From a virus: a stretch of 36,664 nucleotides of DNA. A program made the position numbers and the translations under genes. The stretch is from positions 1-36,664 of IMG/VR virus record IMGVR_UViG_3300037847_001041, one strand, 5' to 3'. Below, piece after piece: positions 6,732-14,280 of the stretch. The notes under the pieces were generated by a model, which saw nothing but the letters and a program-made list of their open reading frames with translations, ran no database searches and was not told the origin of the DNA. Numbering within the stretch: position 1 is the stretch's first letter; each line of letters begins with the position of its first letter.

Positions 6732-7337
6732 ATGATAAAACAAGTAGATAAAAATATTGTACAATTAGACGGCTTTGACTTATTTGTACACTTACAAGAG
6801 AAAAATAATTGGAGCGACAAAAGAACATTCGAGTTCATGAAGAAACATAATCAAGATGTTTCATTTTATGCTGAATTTGAAAGAGTTAAAAAAGAGCATT
6901 TAAGAAAGGAACAGTTTAAAAGACAGAGCATTATAAATGGATACTCACATGACGACCCTCAAGTAATTGCTGTTAGCAAGTCGGCAGATGTAACACCAGT
7001 TGAAGCCATTGATTTATTGATTGATGAAGATTGGATCTGCTTAACAGACGAAGAAGCAGACGAAAGAGCCGAAGAGTATATTTTAGAGTCATTATGGGCA
7101 TTTAATCCATCTTTTTTATCTGCTCATAGTGATATTGATGAAAGCGTTTTTGAGTTGCTACAAGAAAAATGCGAAGATGCAAACGAGGCAATTTTTACAA
7201 TGATTAAGGATGTAACAGGTTTCATATATGATGCCATAAGTGCAGACGGAAGAGGGCATTTTATAAGCCATTACGATGGGGAAGAACACGAACACAAAAT
7301 AAACAACGAGTGGTATTATTGCTATAAAATGAACTAG
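6732..7337 (+). CDS. Conserved phage protein, unknown function
   Basis: This 201-residue acidic protein has a good AAAGGAG site upstream. The C-terminal half, from about residue 110 (DERAEEYILESLWAFNPSF, then ADGRGHFISHYDGEE near 170-184 and a WYYCYKMN end), resembles a family I recall from many phage genomes without known function. The sequence around DGRGHFISHYDGEE is the most conserved-looking part. It shows no membrane segment or known catalytic motif. It could be a DNA-mimic or host-takeover protein given its acidity; this is speculation. Confidence 0.65.
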   Translation: MIKQVDKNIVQLDGFDLFVHLQEKNNWSDKRTFEFMKKHNQDVSFYAEFERVKKEHLRKEQFKRQSIINGYSHDDPQVIAVSKSADVTPVEAIDLLIDEDWICLTDEEADERAEEYILESLWAFNPSFLSAHSDIDESVFELLQEKCEDANEAIFTMIKDVTGFIYDAISADGRGHFISHYDGEEHEHKINNEWYYCYKMN

Positions 7338-7365
7338 GCTAACTGAAGAGGGTTTTATATCCGAA

Positions 7366-7385
7366 ACGGCAATTTAAGTTGCCGT
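7366..7385 (+). terminator. Hairpin after the 201-residue gene
   Basis: ACGGCAA/TTGCCGT (7366-7372 and 7379-7385) with a TTTAAG loop, 28 nt after the stop. No T-run follows, so it may act in RNA processing or stability, or be a weak terminator. Confidence 0.5.
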
Positions 7386-7396
7386 CTTAGTCAAAA

Positions 7397-7418
7397 TTTT
7401 GTTAAATGTTTAACAAAA
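7397..7418. repeat. 16-bp palindrome, copy beside a ribosome binding site
   Basis: The core at 7400-7415 is exact; symmetry extends to 10-bp arms by flanking TTT/AAA. It ends directly before AAAGGAT and the GTG start at 7432. In RNA it could form a hairpin abutting the ribosome binding site; in DNA it is a dyad operator. Confidence 0.8.
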
Positions 7419-7431
7419 AAAGGATAAAAAA

Positions 7432-7629
7432 GTGAAAAATAACATTGAAGAAAAAGATCAATTCATCAAAGATATAAGTAACTATTTAAATGAATTAGAC
7501 ACTAAAGGGTCAACTTCATTAACTACGCTTTTTAAACTTGCTGGAAAATATGGAAAAGAAAAAGTAAGAAACGAAGCTAACAAACAGCTAAAAAATAAAG
7601 GTTTAAAAAACTTTCAAAAAAGAGGTTAA
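7432..7629 (+). CDS. Small charged helical protein, unknown
   Basis: This 65-residue protein starts with GTG after AAAGGAT. It is Lys- and Glu-rich; residues 33-62 (LFKLAGKYGKEKVRNEANKQ) form a basic amphipathic helix. It lies directly downstream of the 16-bp palindrome, so it may be a direct regulatory target. No family is recognised. Confidence 0.6.
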   Translation: MKNNIEEKDQFIKDISNYLNELDTKGSTSLTTLFKLAGKYGKEKVRNEANKQLKNKGLKNFQKRG

Positions 7630-7630
7630 A

Positions 7631-7717
7631 ATGTTAATTACTATTATAGAATTATTATTTATGACATTAGGATTTTTATTATTTAGATATATAGGTTTAA
7701 AATTATTTAAAGACTAA
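7631..7717 (+). CDS. 28-residue single-pass membrane microprotein
   Basis: It reads MLITIIELLFMTLGFLLFRY and then IGLKLFKD. Residues 2-18 are hydrophobic enough for one membrane helix, and the Arg/Lys residues after them suggest a cytoplasmic C-terminus. Its ATG lies 1 base after the preceding stop, so translation is probably coupled; no independent ribosome site is apparent (AGAGG lies 6-10 bases upstream). Function is unknown, and the small size makes it uncertain. Confidence 0.4.
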   Translation: MLITIIELLFMTLGFLLFRYIGLKLFKD

Positions 7718-7801
7718 TGATTTATATTTTTATTAACTCGAATCCGAAAGGGTTTCATAACTGTTAGAAGGGGTATAAAATGCACTAGGACTAAAGACCC
7801 T

Positions 7802-7842
7802 AAACCCAAATTGAGCCGACTCATATAGTCGGCTTTTGGGGT
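7802..7842 (+). terminator. Conserved hairpin copy 2 (possible attenuator)
   Basis: Stem AGCCGACT/AGTCGGCT (7814-7821 and 7827-7834), a CATAT loop and T4. It is nearly the same sequence as 6094-6132, with compensating changes in the stem. AAACCC (7802-7807) may pair with GGGG after the hairpin or with an upstream GGGTTT at about 7750-7755, so alternative folds are possible. The 150 bp before 7867 hold no gene. Confidence 0.65.
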
Positions 7843-7866
7843 GAAAAAACTAAAGGAGTCATAATT

Positions 7867-8073
7867 ATGTTTTATTTAAACATATCTAAAAAAGGGGAAA
7901 GAGTATTCTTAAATCCCAAGAAAATAAGTTGTATAAAGTTTCATCCAAGATTAATTGAAAGGGGGCAAGATCATATTTATATATATCTTGATAATGAAAA
8001 AGTAATTGAACTTTGTTTTTATAATGAAGCTTTTTATTTTGATGCTTTAGAAAAATTAGAGGAGTTACTATAA
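7867..8073 (+). CDS. Small protein of unknown function
   Basis: This 68-residue protein has AAAGGAG 11 bases before the ATG. The sequence alternates beta-type segments (FYLNISKKGERVFL, KISCIKF, HIYIYLDNEKVIEL) and ends in a short helix, which suggests a compact beta-rich fold. It lies immediately after the conserved hairpin and may be controlled by it. No family is recognised. Confidence 0.6.
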   Translation: MFYLNISKKGERVFLNPKKISCIKFHPRLIERGQDHIYIYLDNEKVIELCFYNEAFYFDALEKLEELL

Positions 8074-8074
8074 A

Positions 8075-8344
8075 ATGAATAAAATAAAAATAGATAAAGA
8101 CTGTCAATTCTTAAAAGACATTGACTTAAAACCACATAGTAATAAGTTTTATAATGGGGTATCATTAGGAGTTTATAATTTAATAACTACAAAAGGTGCT
8201 TTAAAACTTTGGGTAAAAGGTATTAAGCCAAATAGAAATTTTAAATTGATGGATGTAAAATTATATTTTGGTATAAATGGCAACGCCAAAACATTACTTT
8301 ATAAATTAGAAACTATTTCACAAATTATAAAGGGTGAAATATAA
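8075..8344 (+). CDS. Small basic protein of unknown function
   Basis: This 89-residue protein starts 1 base after the preceding stop, with GAGGAG about 10 bases upstream. It is Lys-rich with likely beta strands (GVYNLITTKGALKLWVKGI, FKLMDVKLYFGI) and a short helix at the end. It appears co-translated with the 68-residue gene. Not recognised. Confidence 0.6.
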   Translation: MNKIKIDKDCQFLKDIDLKPHSNKFYNGVSLGVYNLITTKGALKLWVKGIKPNRNFKLMDVKLYFGINGNAKTLLYKLETISQIIKGEI

Positions 8345-8345
8345 C

Positions 8346-8372
8346 TTGACTATTATATTTAGTATATTTAAT
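8346..8372 (+). promoter_or_regulatory. Possible weak internal promoter
   Basis: TTGACT (8346-8351) and TTTAAT (8367-8372) are close to consensus but separated by only 15 bp. It lies in a 53-bp gap before the gene at 8398. The AT-richness of the region makes chance matches likely. Confidence 0.3.
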
Positions 8373-8397
8373 TTAAAATTAATTAGAGGAGGAAATA

Positions 8398-8646
8398 ATG
8401 CCAAAAACAAAAATGGCTTTAATTAATGATCTTGTAAATATGGAATTAGAGTGCGATTACCCTGCAGATTTACATGATGAAAGGGTTGGAACTACAAAAG
8501 AGGAAATAAGAGAACATTTCAATAGTTATAGCATTGAAGAACTTAAAGTTTTGTGGATCGACACTTTTTATGCACAGGTAGAAGAAGAGGCAAATGCAAG
8601 AAATGTTACTTTAGAAACAGTTTTAGAAGATTGGAAAGGGAGATAA
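8398..8646 (+). CDS. Small acidic protein, unknown
   Basis: This 82-residue protein has a strong GAGGAGG site. It is acidic and predicted helical, with DERVGTTKEEIREHFNSYSIEELKVLW (about 24-50) as the most characteristic segment. No catalytic motif is seen. It begins a run of six small genes with short spacings or overlaps (8398-9474). Confidence 0.65.
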   Translation: MPKTKMALINDLVNMELECDYPADLHDERVGTTKEEIREHFNSYSIEELKVLWIDTFYAQVEEEANARNVTLETVLEDWKGR

Positions 8647-8652
8647 GAAGCA

Positions 8653-8826
8653 ATGGAGTTTATACTTTCAATTATATTAGGTCTTATATTTTGCCTACCT
8701 ATGTTATGGGTTGCAAAACTTAAAACAGATCTTGAAATTATGAATCATAAGCTAGATTTTTACAGAGATCAGGCTTTGATTAAAAATCGTATTCTTAAAC
8801 TAAATAACATAGCAACTTGGAGATAA
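8653..8826 (+). CDS. 57-residue membrane-anchored protein
   Basis: It starts at ATG 8653, 6 bases after the preceding stop, with only AAGAAG upstream as a weak site. Residues 2-20 (EFILSIILGLIFCLPMLWV) form one membrane helix. The rest (AKLKTDLEIMNHKLDFYRDQ and on) is a charged helix likely to lie in the cytoplasm. Function is unknown; superinfection exclusion is one common role for such early membrane proteins, but nothing here proves it. Confidence 0.55.
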   Translation: MEFILSIILGLIFCLPMLWVAKLKTDLEIMNHKLDFYRDQALIKNRILKLNNIATWR

Positions 8827-8828
8827 TA

Positions 8829-9011
8829 ATGAAAAAGAAAACATATACATTTGAAGTAAAGCAATCTATATTTTATGAGATTAGTGCAAGTTCTGAAGAG
8901 GAAGCAAGGGAAGAACTTTGTAACAACTTTGACTTGATTCCTAGTGAAGATTCTATTTTAGATGACGCTTATAGAAAAGCTGAATGTGTAGTAATAGAGG
9001 AGATAGTATGA
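8829..9011 (+). CDS. Small protein of unknown function
   Basis: This 60-residue protein is placed at ATG 8829 because GGAG lies 6 bases upstream; the in-frame ATG at 8817 has no site and would overlap the previous gene. KKKTYTFEVKQSIFYEISASSEEEAREELCNNF has the beta-strand, then 'AsSeeEAree' helix, of a short phage family I know only as hypothetical. Its stop overlaps the next start (ATGA). Confidence 0.6.
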   Translation: MKKKTYTFEVKQSIFYEISASSEEEAREELCNNFDLIPSEDSILDDAYRKAECVVIEEIV

Positions 9012-9217
9012 AAAGGTCTGATTGCTGTGGAGCAGAAAAATACGGAGACTATGACATTTGCTTAGATTGTAAAGAACACGCTGACTTTTGGGATGATGAA
9101 GAGCAAGGTTCAAATTTAGATAACCCAGATTATAATTTAAATAATATATTTGGTGATCCCATTGAAGAGTTATCAAGTATTATAAATCAAGTAATCAATG
9201 AAAAGGAGAAAAAATGA
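9008..9217 (+). CDS. Small zinc-binding protein
   Basis: This 69-residue protein starts at ATG 9008 in a 4-bp ATGA overlap with the preceding gene. CCGAEKYGDYDICLDCKEHADF (6-27) gives CC...CxxC plus H, a probable zinc site of the short 'CCgA...iCxxCkEh' type recurrent in phage genomes. The C-terminal 40 residues are acidic and unstructured or helical. The partner is unknown. Confidence 0.6.
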   Translation: MKRSDCCGAEKYGDYDICLDCKEHADFWDDEEQGSNLDNPDYNLNNIFGDPIEELSSIINQVINEKEKK

Positions 9218-9474
9218 TAGGAGACTCAAGAGAGTTTGAATTTGATGCAAAATTAGCAGATTCAACAATACGATATTGTAGAAAATGCAGAAAGTGTTGG
9301 GAAATTGTAATACATCCCACCAAAAGAATTGGATCAAGTAGAAATATAAAAAATGTTTATTATTATAAAGATTTTCCAAGTTATGGAAAAGAAAAGCTAG
9401 AATGTCTACATTGCTCAAGTATTGATTATAATGAGTTTGTAGAAAAATTCTACACAAGAAGAAAAAAATGTTAA
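9214..9474 (+). CDS. Zinc-ribbon protein
   Basis: This 86-residue protein has AAAGGAG upstream and overlaps the preceding stop (ATGA). Two knuckles, CRKCRKC (22-28) and CLHC (64-67), with basic surroundings suggest one bound zinc and possible nucleic-acid contact. Its stop codon TAA lies inside the 16-bp palindrome at 9469-9484. Confidence 0.6.
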   Translation: MIGDSREFEFDAKLADSTIRYCRKCRKCWEIVIHPTKRIGSSRNIKNVYYYKDFPSYGKEKLECLHCSSIDYNEFVEKFYTRRKKC

Positions 9475-9484
9475 ATGTTTAACA
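9469..9484. repeat. 16-bp palindrome, copy overlapping a stop codon
   Basis: TGTTAAATGTTTAACA is exact. It contains the TAA stop of the upstream zinc-ribbon gene and is followed by AAAAGGAGAACAAACAACA and the ATG at 9504. Its position relative to the ribosome binding site matches the copies at 7400 and 15604. Confidence 0.8.
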
Positions 9485-9503
9485 AAAAGGAGAACAAACA
9501 ACA

Positions 9504-9809
9504 ATGAATAGAATAGAAGAAAAAAATGCAGAACTACTTTACGATCTTATAAGTGATGCCTTATTTGAATGGCATGATACAAAAGATGATTCAAGAGATG
9601 ATGAAGATGCAGTAGTTCCTATTGTTTTTAAAAGCTTCTTAGCACAGCATTATGCACATTTTTTTAAAAGAGAAGAAAAGATTATTGACAAATATCTAAA
9701 CTCTTTTAAAGAAATGATCTTGTTTAAATGCAAACATGAAGAAGAAAAAAAAGAAATGAAAAAACTAGGAGAAAGCAATAAGTTTTCTTCACAACGAGGC
9801 ATAGCCTAA
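9504..9809 (+). CDS. Small acidic protein, unknown
   Basis: This 101-residue protein starts after AAAGGAGAACAAACAACA, next to a 16-bp palindrome. It is predicted to be all helical; the N-terminus (EKNAELLYDLISDALFEWHD) is followed by an Asp-rich loop (DDSRDDED), and the C-terminus is Lys/Glu-rich. No family is recognised. Confidence 0.65.
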   Translation: MNRIEEKNAELLYDLISDALFEWHDTKDDSRDDEDAVVPIVFKSFLAQHYAHFFKREEKIIDKYLNSFKEMILFKCKHEEEKKEMKKLGESNKFSSQRGIA

Positions 9810-9820
9810 AAGGAGACAGC

Positions 9821-10108
9821 ATGGTATATTATAATACTACCAATCTAAAAGGAGATGAATTAAAAACATCTCAAAAGAAAGCAGTAAGTCAGGAACAAAA
9901 GATATTAGAGATATTTAAGAATCATCAAATACCTTTAAGTCCTACTGATATTTACAGTAACTTCTTTAAAAAAACACCATTAACATCAATTAGAAGAGCA
10001 TTGTCTAACTTGACAAAAAAGGGTAAGCTTAAAAAAATAAGCAAAAAGAAAATAGGAAGTTATGGTAAACTTGAGCATTGTTGGCAGTTGGTAGGATGCT
10101 TAGACTAA
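9821..10108 (+). CDS. Winged-helix DNA-binding protein
   Basis: This 95-residue protein opens with VYYNTTNLKGDELKTSQKKA, a start shared by a recurrent phage family. Then come a helix (SQEQKILEIFKNH), LSPTDIYSNF, the recognition helix TPLTSIRRALSNLTKKGKL (about 52-70) and a KKISKKKIGSYGKLEHCW wing. This is the winged-helix layout of transcriptional regulators. Its targets could include the palindromes of this genome, although its small size implies dimerisation. It has AAAGGAG and overlaps the next gene by 13 nt. Confidence 0.75.
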   Translation: MVYYNTTNLKGDELKTSQKKAVSQEQKILEIFKNHQIPLSPTDIYSNFFKKTPLTSIRRALSNLTKKGKLKKISKKKIGSYGKLEHCWQLVGCLD

Positions 10109-10314
10109 ACAGAGAAAAGAACAATGTAAGCACTTTTATAAAAAAGGAATGTGCTAATTATAATACTGGCTATCAATGTGATGGAGTTATGATGAATAGA
10201 AAATTGCACCAATGGATTGATGAAAAATATGCAAATAAAAAGTGTAAAGTTGTTGAAGGAAATAAATGTTCCTATTACGATCTATGTTTAAAACCCTTGC
10301 AAGGATCGTATTAA
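10096..10314 (+). CDS. Small cysteine-rich protein
   Basis: This 72-residue basic protein is placed at ATG 10096 inside the end of the winged-helix gene; 10078 would overlap more. ECANYNTGYQC (about 19-29) and CKVVEGNKCSYYDLCLKPL (about 50-68) provide five or more Cys in the pattern CanY..G.C...CkvxeGkxCxYydxClxP that I recall as a widespread phage protein of unknown function, probably binding zinc or another metal. Confidence 0.65.
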   Translation: MLRLNREKNNVSTFIKKECANYNTGYQCDGVMMNRKLHQWIDEKYANKKCKVVEGNKCSYYDLCLKPLQGSY

Positions 10315-10346
10315 TTGAGTATATTAAAGGGGTTTTTTTGTAATTG

Positions 10347-10374
10347 AAAGGGTGGGTTTTATTATCCACCCTTT
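10347..10374 (+). terminator. Stable hairpin before the replication genes
   Basis: AAAGGGTGG/CCACCCTTT (10347-10355 and 10366-10374), 9 bp perfect, with a 10-nt loop. It is followed by GCAAAAGGAG rather than a T-run; a T7 run precedes it at 10333-10339. It may separate the small-gene block from the replication block or protect mRNA. Confidence 0.55.
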
Positions 10375-10389
10375 GCAAAAGGAGAACAA

Positions 10390-11178
10390 ATGATTTTTGG
10401 AAACTATGGTTTTATACCATCCATATTAAGACACCACCCAAAGATAAAAGCAAACTCAAAGCTTTTATATTCTGAAATAACAGCAACCATAGAGCCTAGT
10501 GGGTATTGCGTTAAGAACAATATTTATTTTAGTAAGGTTTTAAATCTTTCAAAGTCTAGCGTTTCACAGCTTGTAAAAGAACTTAGAATCTATGGATTTA
10601 TAAAAGTTGTTATTGAAAATGAGAAAGACACATCAAGATTTAAAAAGAGATATATTTCACTTACCCCCCATGAATTTATAGTAGGGGTATTGAAAAATCT
10701 CAATGATTCCCATAGTGAGAATTTTAATGGGGTATCATTAAATAATGCCTCCACAAGTACATCTAATCAAACACCCCCTTTAAATAACGAGCAACCTATA
10801 TTATTAAATAATAATATAAGATATATATATACTTCTAATAAGAAGGGTGTTGTTAAATTGAATAGGGAGATTAATGATAAGCAACTGGAGTTTATAAAAA
10901 CAATAGTAAAGTATTTTTATTCTACACAGAATTTAAAGTTTCCAAACATGGTAAAAGATTGGAACAATGAATCTGTTATAAATGAATCAGTAAATACAAT
11001 TTTTGATTTGATTGTAAAAGATGGACATGACTCTGATGAATTGAAAAATGTTTTAATGTGGGCGTTAGAAGATAAGTTTTGGCACAAGAATGTTTTTTCA
11101 ATCAAAGCATTAAGAAGTAAATCTAGTAATGGAATTACAAAGTACAACAACATTTTACATTCATACAAAAATCAATAG
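10390..11178 (+). CDS. Replication initiator, helix-turn-helix / DnaD-like
   Basis: This 262-residue protein has AAAGGAGAACAA upstream. Residues 1-90 match phage initiator N-terminal domains: FIPSILRHHPKIKANSKLLYSEITA, then GYCVKNNIYFSKVLNLSKSSVSQLVKELRIYGFI, a winged helix. Residues 110-155 are an Asn/Ser/Thr-rich linker, and 160-262 are a DnaD/O-like domain with ALEDKFWHKNVFSIKALRSK. Such proteins bind origin iterons and recruit the helicase. By analogy with lambda O, the very AT-rich linker-coding DNA (about 10800-10840) could be an unwinding element; I see no iterons there. It is followed directly by primase-helicase. Confidence 0.75.
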   Translation: MIFGNYGFIPSILRHHPKIKANSKLLYSEITATIEPSGYCVKNNIYFSKVLNLSKSSVSQLVKELRIYGFIKVVIENEKDTSRFKKRYISLTPHEFIVGVLKNLNDSHSENFNGVSLNNASTSTSNQTPPLNNEQPILLNNNIRYIYTSNKKGVVKLNREINDKQLEFIKTIVKYFYSTQNLKFPNMVKDWNNESVINESVNTIFDLIVKDGHDSDELKNVLMWALEDKFWHKNVFSIKALRSKSSNGITKYNNILHSYKNQ

Positions 11179-11186
11179 GAGATAAA

Positions 11187-12875
11187 ATGACATTTGAGGA
11201 GAACGGAATTTATGTCAATGCAACTTCAGGAGAAGTTAAAACACAATGTCCAAAGTGTTCTACTAGCAGAAAGAAATCATCTGATCCATGCTTGGCAGTA
11301 AACATTGATGAAGGTGTTTGGTTTTGTCATCATTGTGGTTGGAAGGGATCATTGAAAAATGTTAAACATTTAACAAAATTAGAGGTTGCACCAATACCGA
11401 CATTGCCTGAAGTTCCAAAAACAAACATTCCTGATAAAGTGTACCAATGGTTTGAGGATCGCAAAATAAGTAGAGACACAGTTGATTCTGAAAAAATAGG
11501 TTACGAAAACAGATGGATACATTTTCCATTTTACAAAGATGGTCAAGTTGTAAATGTAAAATCAAGAACTGGAGATAAAAAATTTAGACAATCTAAAAAT
11601 GCAGAAAAATGTTTTTACAGATTTGACAATATGGTAGGAATGGAAACCATCATTATAACTGAAGGTGAAATGGATGCTTTATCTCTTGTAGAATGTGGAT
11701 TTATAAATGCAGTATCTGTTCCTGATGGCGCACCTGCTGAGGGTAGCAAACCAAGTGACAAGAAGTTTAGTTATTTGTTATCAGCAGAAGAACATTTAAT
11801 GAACGCTCAAACTGTTATATTATGCACAGATTCTGATGGTGCAGGTAAACACCTAAGAGATGAATTATCTAGGCGTATAGGGCGTGAAAAATGCTTTAGA
11901 GTGGTATATCCTGATGGATGTAAGGACATCAATGAAGTGCTTATAAATTATGGCAAGGAAAAGGTTGAAGAGATTGTAAGCAATGCCCACCCCTATCCCA
12001 TTGATGGTGTTGTGATGGTTCAAGATGTTGAAGATGATGCCATAGACCTTTTACTAAAACCTGATGTAAAAGGATTGTCTACTGGTTGGTCAGCTATTGA
12101 CGATCACTATTTAGTTAGTCCAAGTGAATTAACTGTTGTAACTGGTGTTCCAAATATGGGAAAGTCGGAATGGATGGATGCAGTTATGATTAATATGGTT
12201 AAGCTATATGGTTGGAACTTCGGTATATTTTCAGCAGAAAATTTTCCAGTAAAGCACCACCTACTTAAATTAGTAGGCAAGTTTTTAAGTCAGCCATTTT
12301 GGGGAGATGATCGCATTAGTGAAAAAAAAGCAAGAAGTACCATGAAAATACTTAACGACCATATTAAATTTATAGGTACACAAGAGGATTCGGTTACAAT
12401 AGAAAACATAATGGATCAAGCTAAGGTCTTAAATTATAGATATGGATTGCAAGGTTTAATAGTGGATCCTTGGAATACTCTTGAGCATAAGTTTGGAGAT
12501 GGAGAAAATGAGACTTTATATGTTTCAAGGGTGCTTTCTCAGTTAAGTGCATTTGCTAAAGTAAATGAGATTCATATATGGTTAGTTGCTCATCCAAGAA
12601 AAATGGAAAATGGCGTAGATAGAAAACCAGTTGTTCCTACGCCTTACGATATTGCAGGATCAGCTAATTGGTATAATAAAGCAGATAACGCCATTACAGT
12701 ACATAGGCATAGAACAGAAACAGATGATTATGCAGGTATTCATGTTCAAAAAATCAGGTTTCAATATAAAAATGGAAAGCCTACAAATAATGAACCTGCT
12801 AAGTTAAAATATGATATTAGAAGAGGAGTTTATGAAGAGTATGTCCAAGAATTTAAAGAAAATCTTTTTAAATAG
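11187..12875 (+). CDS. TOPRIM primase / DnaB-type helicase fusion
   Basis: The bifunctional enzyme that makes RNA primers and unwinds the fork. The N-terminal zinc finger has C21, C24, C47 and C50. The TOPRIM domain has EGE (159-161) and DSDGAG (D215, D217). The RecA-type helicase has Walker A GVPNMGKS (320-327), Walker B LIVDPWN (D427) and the sensor-type LVAHPRK (467-473). At 562 residues it matches the T7 gp4 class. Start: GGAG before ATG 11187, 8 nt after the initiator stop. One 16-bp palindrome lies at codons 58-63. No polymerase was recognised, so the host enzyme probably elongates. Confidence 0.92.
   Translation: MTFEENGIYVNATSGEVKTQCPKCSTSRKKSSDPCLAVNIDEGVWFCHHCGWKGSLKNVKHLTKLEVAPIPTLPEVPKTNIPDKVYQWFEDRKISRDTVDSEKIGYENRWIHFPFYKDGQVVNVKSRTGDKKFRQSKNAEKCFYRFDNMVGMETIIITEGEMDALSLVECGFINAVSVPDGAPAEGSKPSDKKFSYLLSAEEHLMNAQTVILCTDSDGAGKHLRDELSRRIGREKCFRVVYPDGCKDINEVLINYGKEKVEEIVSNAHPYPIDGVVMVQDVEDDAIDLLLKPDVKGLSTGWSAIDDHYLVSPSELTVVTGVPNMGKSEWMDAVMINMVKLYGWNFGIFSAENFPVKHHLLKLVGKFLSQPFWGDDRISEKKARSTMKILNDHIKFIGTQEDSVTIENIMDQAKVLNYRYGLQGLIVDPWNTLEHKFGDGENETLYVSRVLSQLSAFAKVNEIHIWLVAHPRKMENGVDRKPVVPTPYDIAGSANWYNKADNAITVHRHRTETDDYAGIHVQKIRFQYKNGKPTNNEPAKLKYDIRRGVYEEYVQEFKENLFK
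11360..11375. repeat. 16-bp palindrome, copy within primase-helicase
   Basis: TGTTAAACATTTAACA is exact but in the CA-centred orientation. It lies 173 bp after the start of the primase-helicase gene and is read as VKHLT, the same frame as the coding copy at 6650 (VKCLT). Flanks do not extend the symmetry. Confidence 0.8.
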
Positions 12876-13056
12876 ATTGCAAGAGGTTGATGATGATGCT
12901 ATAAAAAATCAAAGCATGGATCGTGGACTTAGACATCTTAGGAAAAGAAATTGGGAAGATTTTGATAGAATATGGGTACAATATAATAATAAAGAAGCTA
13001 CTTTTGAAGAATGGAGCAGATTATTAGATAAGTGGTTAGAATCGGAGGAATTATGA
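12832..13056 (+). CDS. Small protein, unknown
   Basis: This 74-residue protein starts at ATG 12832, chosen because AGAGGAG lies 5 bases upstream inside the helicase gene; the in-frame start at 12811 has no site. It is helical and charged (RLQEVDDDAIKNQSMDRGLR, then NWEDFDRIWVQYNN and FEEWSRLLDKWLES). It overlaps the helicase by 44 nt and the phosphoesterase start by 4 nt, so all three are likely co-translated. Confidence 0.6.
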   Translation: MKSMSKNLKKIFLNRLQEVDDDAIKNQSMDRGLRHLRKRNWEDFDRIWVQYNNKEATFEEWSRLLDKWLESEEL

Positions 13057-13817
13057 AAGTTAAAAGGTATATAGTAACACCTGATAAACATTTTCCTATG
13101 GCTGATATGAAAGCCATAAGTGTTGTTTGTCAAGCTATTGAGATCATACAGCCTGATGGTTATATTGATCTTGGTGATACTGGAGAGTGGGAGTCAGTAT
13201 CGCATTGGCAATGGAAGAAAAAGAAAAGACCACCACTAGAATATCAATTACCATTTGTTAAAAAAGAAATAGAAGAAATAAATAAAGGAATGGATATAAT
13301 TGATGAGTCATTAGATAAAGCAAATGTAAAAGAGAGGCATTTTATTGAAGGCAACCATGAGGACTGGCTTAACAGATTTGTTGAAGAAAACCCCTACCTT
13401 GCTAAGGATTTTCTGGTTAAAAACGCTATTAAATTGGGAGATCGTGGTTATAAATATCATCCATTGGGTAAGATGCTCAAAATTGGTAAACTCAACTTTT
13501 ATCACGGACATCATTTCGCTGGGATTAATCATACTCGCAACCATCTCCTTCGTCTTGGTGGCAATGTTATGTATGGACATCATCACGATATACAACAATC
13601 TTCAGTCACTCACATTGATGGAGTAAAATCTGCTTGGTCAATAGGATGCTTAAAAGATATGAGTGCAGAGTCAAATGCTTGGTTAGGCAATAGGCAACAT
13701 AATTGGCAACACGCTTTTGCTATTGTTGATTTTTATTATTCAGGATTCTTTACAGTTCACTTAGTTCAAATAGTCAATGGTAAGACATCTCTTTGGGGTG
13801 AATTAATTAAAGGATAG
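13053..13817 (+). CDS. Calcineurin-like metallophosphoesterase
   Basis: This 254-residue protein starts at ATG 13053 after CGGAGGAA, in an ATGA overlap. The five metallophosphatase motifs are in order: DxH (D11, H13), GDTGE (41-45), GNHE (100-103), FYHGHH (149-154) and YGHHHD (174-179). These bind two divalent metal ions. Substrates of the superfamily include nucleic acid, nucleotides and phosphoproteins; the location after the helicase suggests DNA or nucleotide processing, but the substrate is unknown. Confidence 0.88.
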   Translation: MKVKRYIVTPDKHFPMADMKAISVVCQAIEIIQPDGYIDLGDTGEWESVSHWQWKKKKRPPLEYQLPFVKKEIEEINKGMDIIDESLDKANVKERHFIEGNHEDWLNRFVEENPYLAKDFLVKNAIKLGDRGYKYHPLGKMLKIGKLNFYHGHHFAGINHTRNHLLRLGGNVMYGHHHDIQQSSVTHIDGVKSAWSIGCLKDMSAESNAWLGNRQHNWQHAFAIVDFYYSGFFTVHLVQIVNGKTSLWGELIKG

Positions 13818-13871
13818 ACTTGATTTATATTATAGTTCTATATTAACTTTAAACATACATAAGGAGAGCGT

Positions 13872-14006
13872 ATGAGAGAAATAACACAAGGGAAATTTAG
13901 AGTAGAGTTTCCAGAAGAGCTAACTCAAGAAGAGATTGATGCTATCAGAATGATGGTGGTAAAACTTCTTGAGCGTAATAATTGCAAGGTCGTTCCAGTT
14001 GAATAG
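13872..14006 (+). CDS. 44-residue protein, unknown
   Basis: It starts at ATG 13872 with AAGGAGAGCG. The sequence REITQGKFRVEFPEELTQEE (2-21) followed by a short helix (IDAIRMMVVKLLERNN) suggests a strand-helix mini-domain. It follows a 54-bp gap containing TTGATT and TATATT hexamers that may be a promoter. Its end overlaps the next gene. Confidence 0.5.
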   Translation: MREITQGKFRVEFPEELTQEEIDAIRMMVVKLLERNNCKVVPVE

Positions 14007-14280
14007 CCAATATGTATATTTAGCTACTATATGTTGGGATGGTTATGATGAATACACAGAAGGCGAATATACTGTAATTAGACATACTCTCAATGATCTA
14101 TTTGAGGGCATAAAAGAATATCTACATACTTACAAAAGCCGTGATCCGTATTTAGAATGTGCTAGTATTGAAACCTATAAAGATGACTCAAGCATACCAG
14201 TAAGCTATAAAGATATTACAGAATCAACAAAAACAATAATAAACGCAAAGGAGAAAAATGCAAAGTCAAGATGCAATTAA
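13999..14280 (+). CDS. Small protein, unknown
   Basis: I place the start at TTG 13999, with AAGGT 9 bases upstream, giving 93 residues that begin NSQYVYLATICWDGYDEYTE; another TTG at 13969 would give 103 residues with more overlap. The N-terminal strand, acidic centre and helical HTLNDLFEGIKEYL (about 28-42) look like a compact alpha-beta fold. It overlaps the next gene by 23 nt. No family is recognised. Confidence 0.5.
   Translation: MNSQYVYLATICWDGYDEYTEGEYTVIRHTLNDLFEGIKEYLHTYKSRDPYLECASIETYKDDSSIPVSYKDITESTKTIINAKEKNAKSRCN

Noticed and set aside
7734-7756. T-loop-like CTCGAATCC sequence suggesting a tRNA
   Set aside because: No cloverleaf, no acceptor stem pairing and no anticodon arm could be built around it.
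10800-10840. Iteron origin inside the initiator gene, as in lambda O
   Set aside because: The DNA is very AT-rich but I could not find repeated binding sites; kept only as a possible unwinding region.
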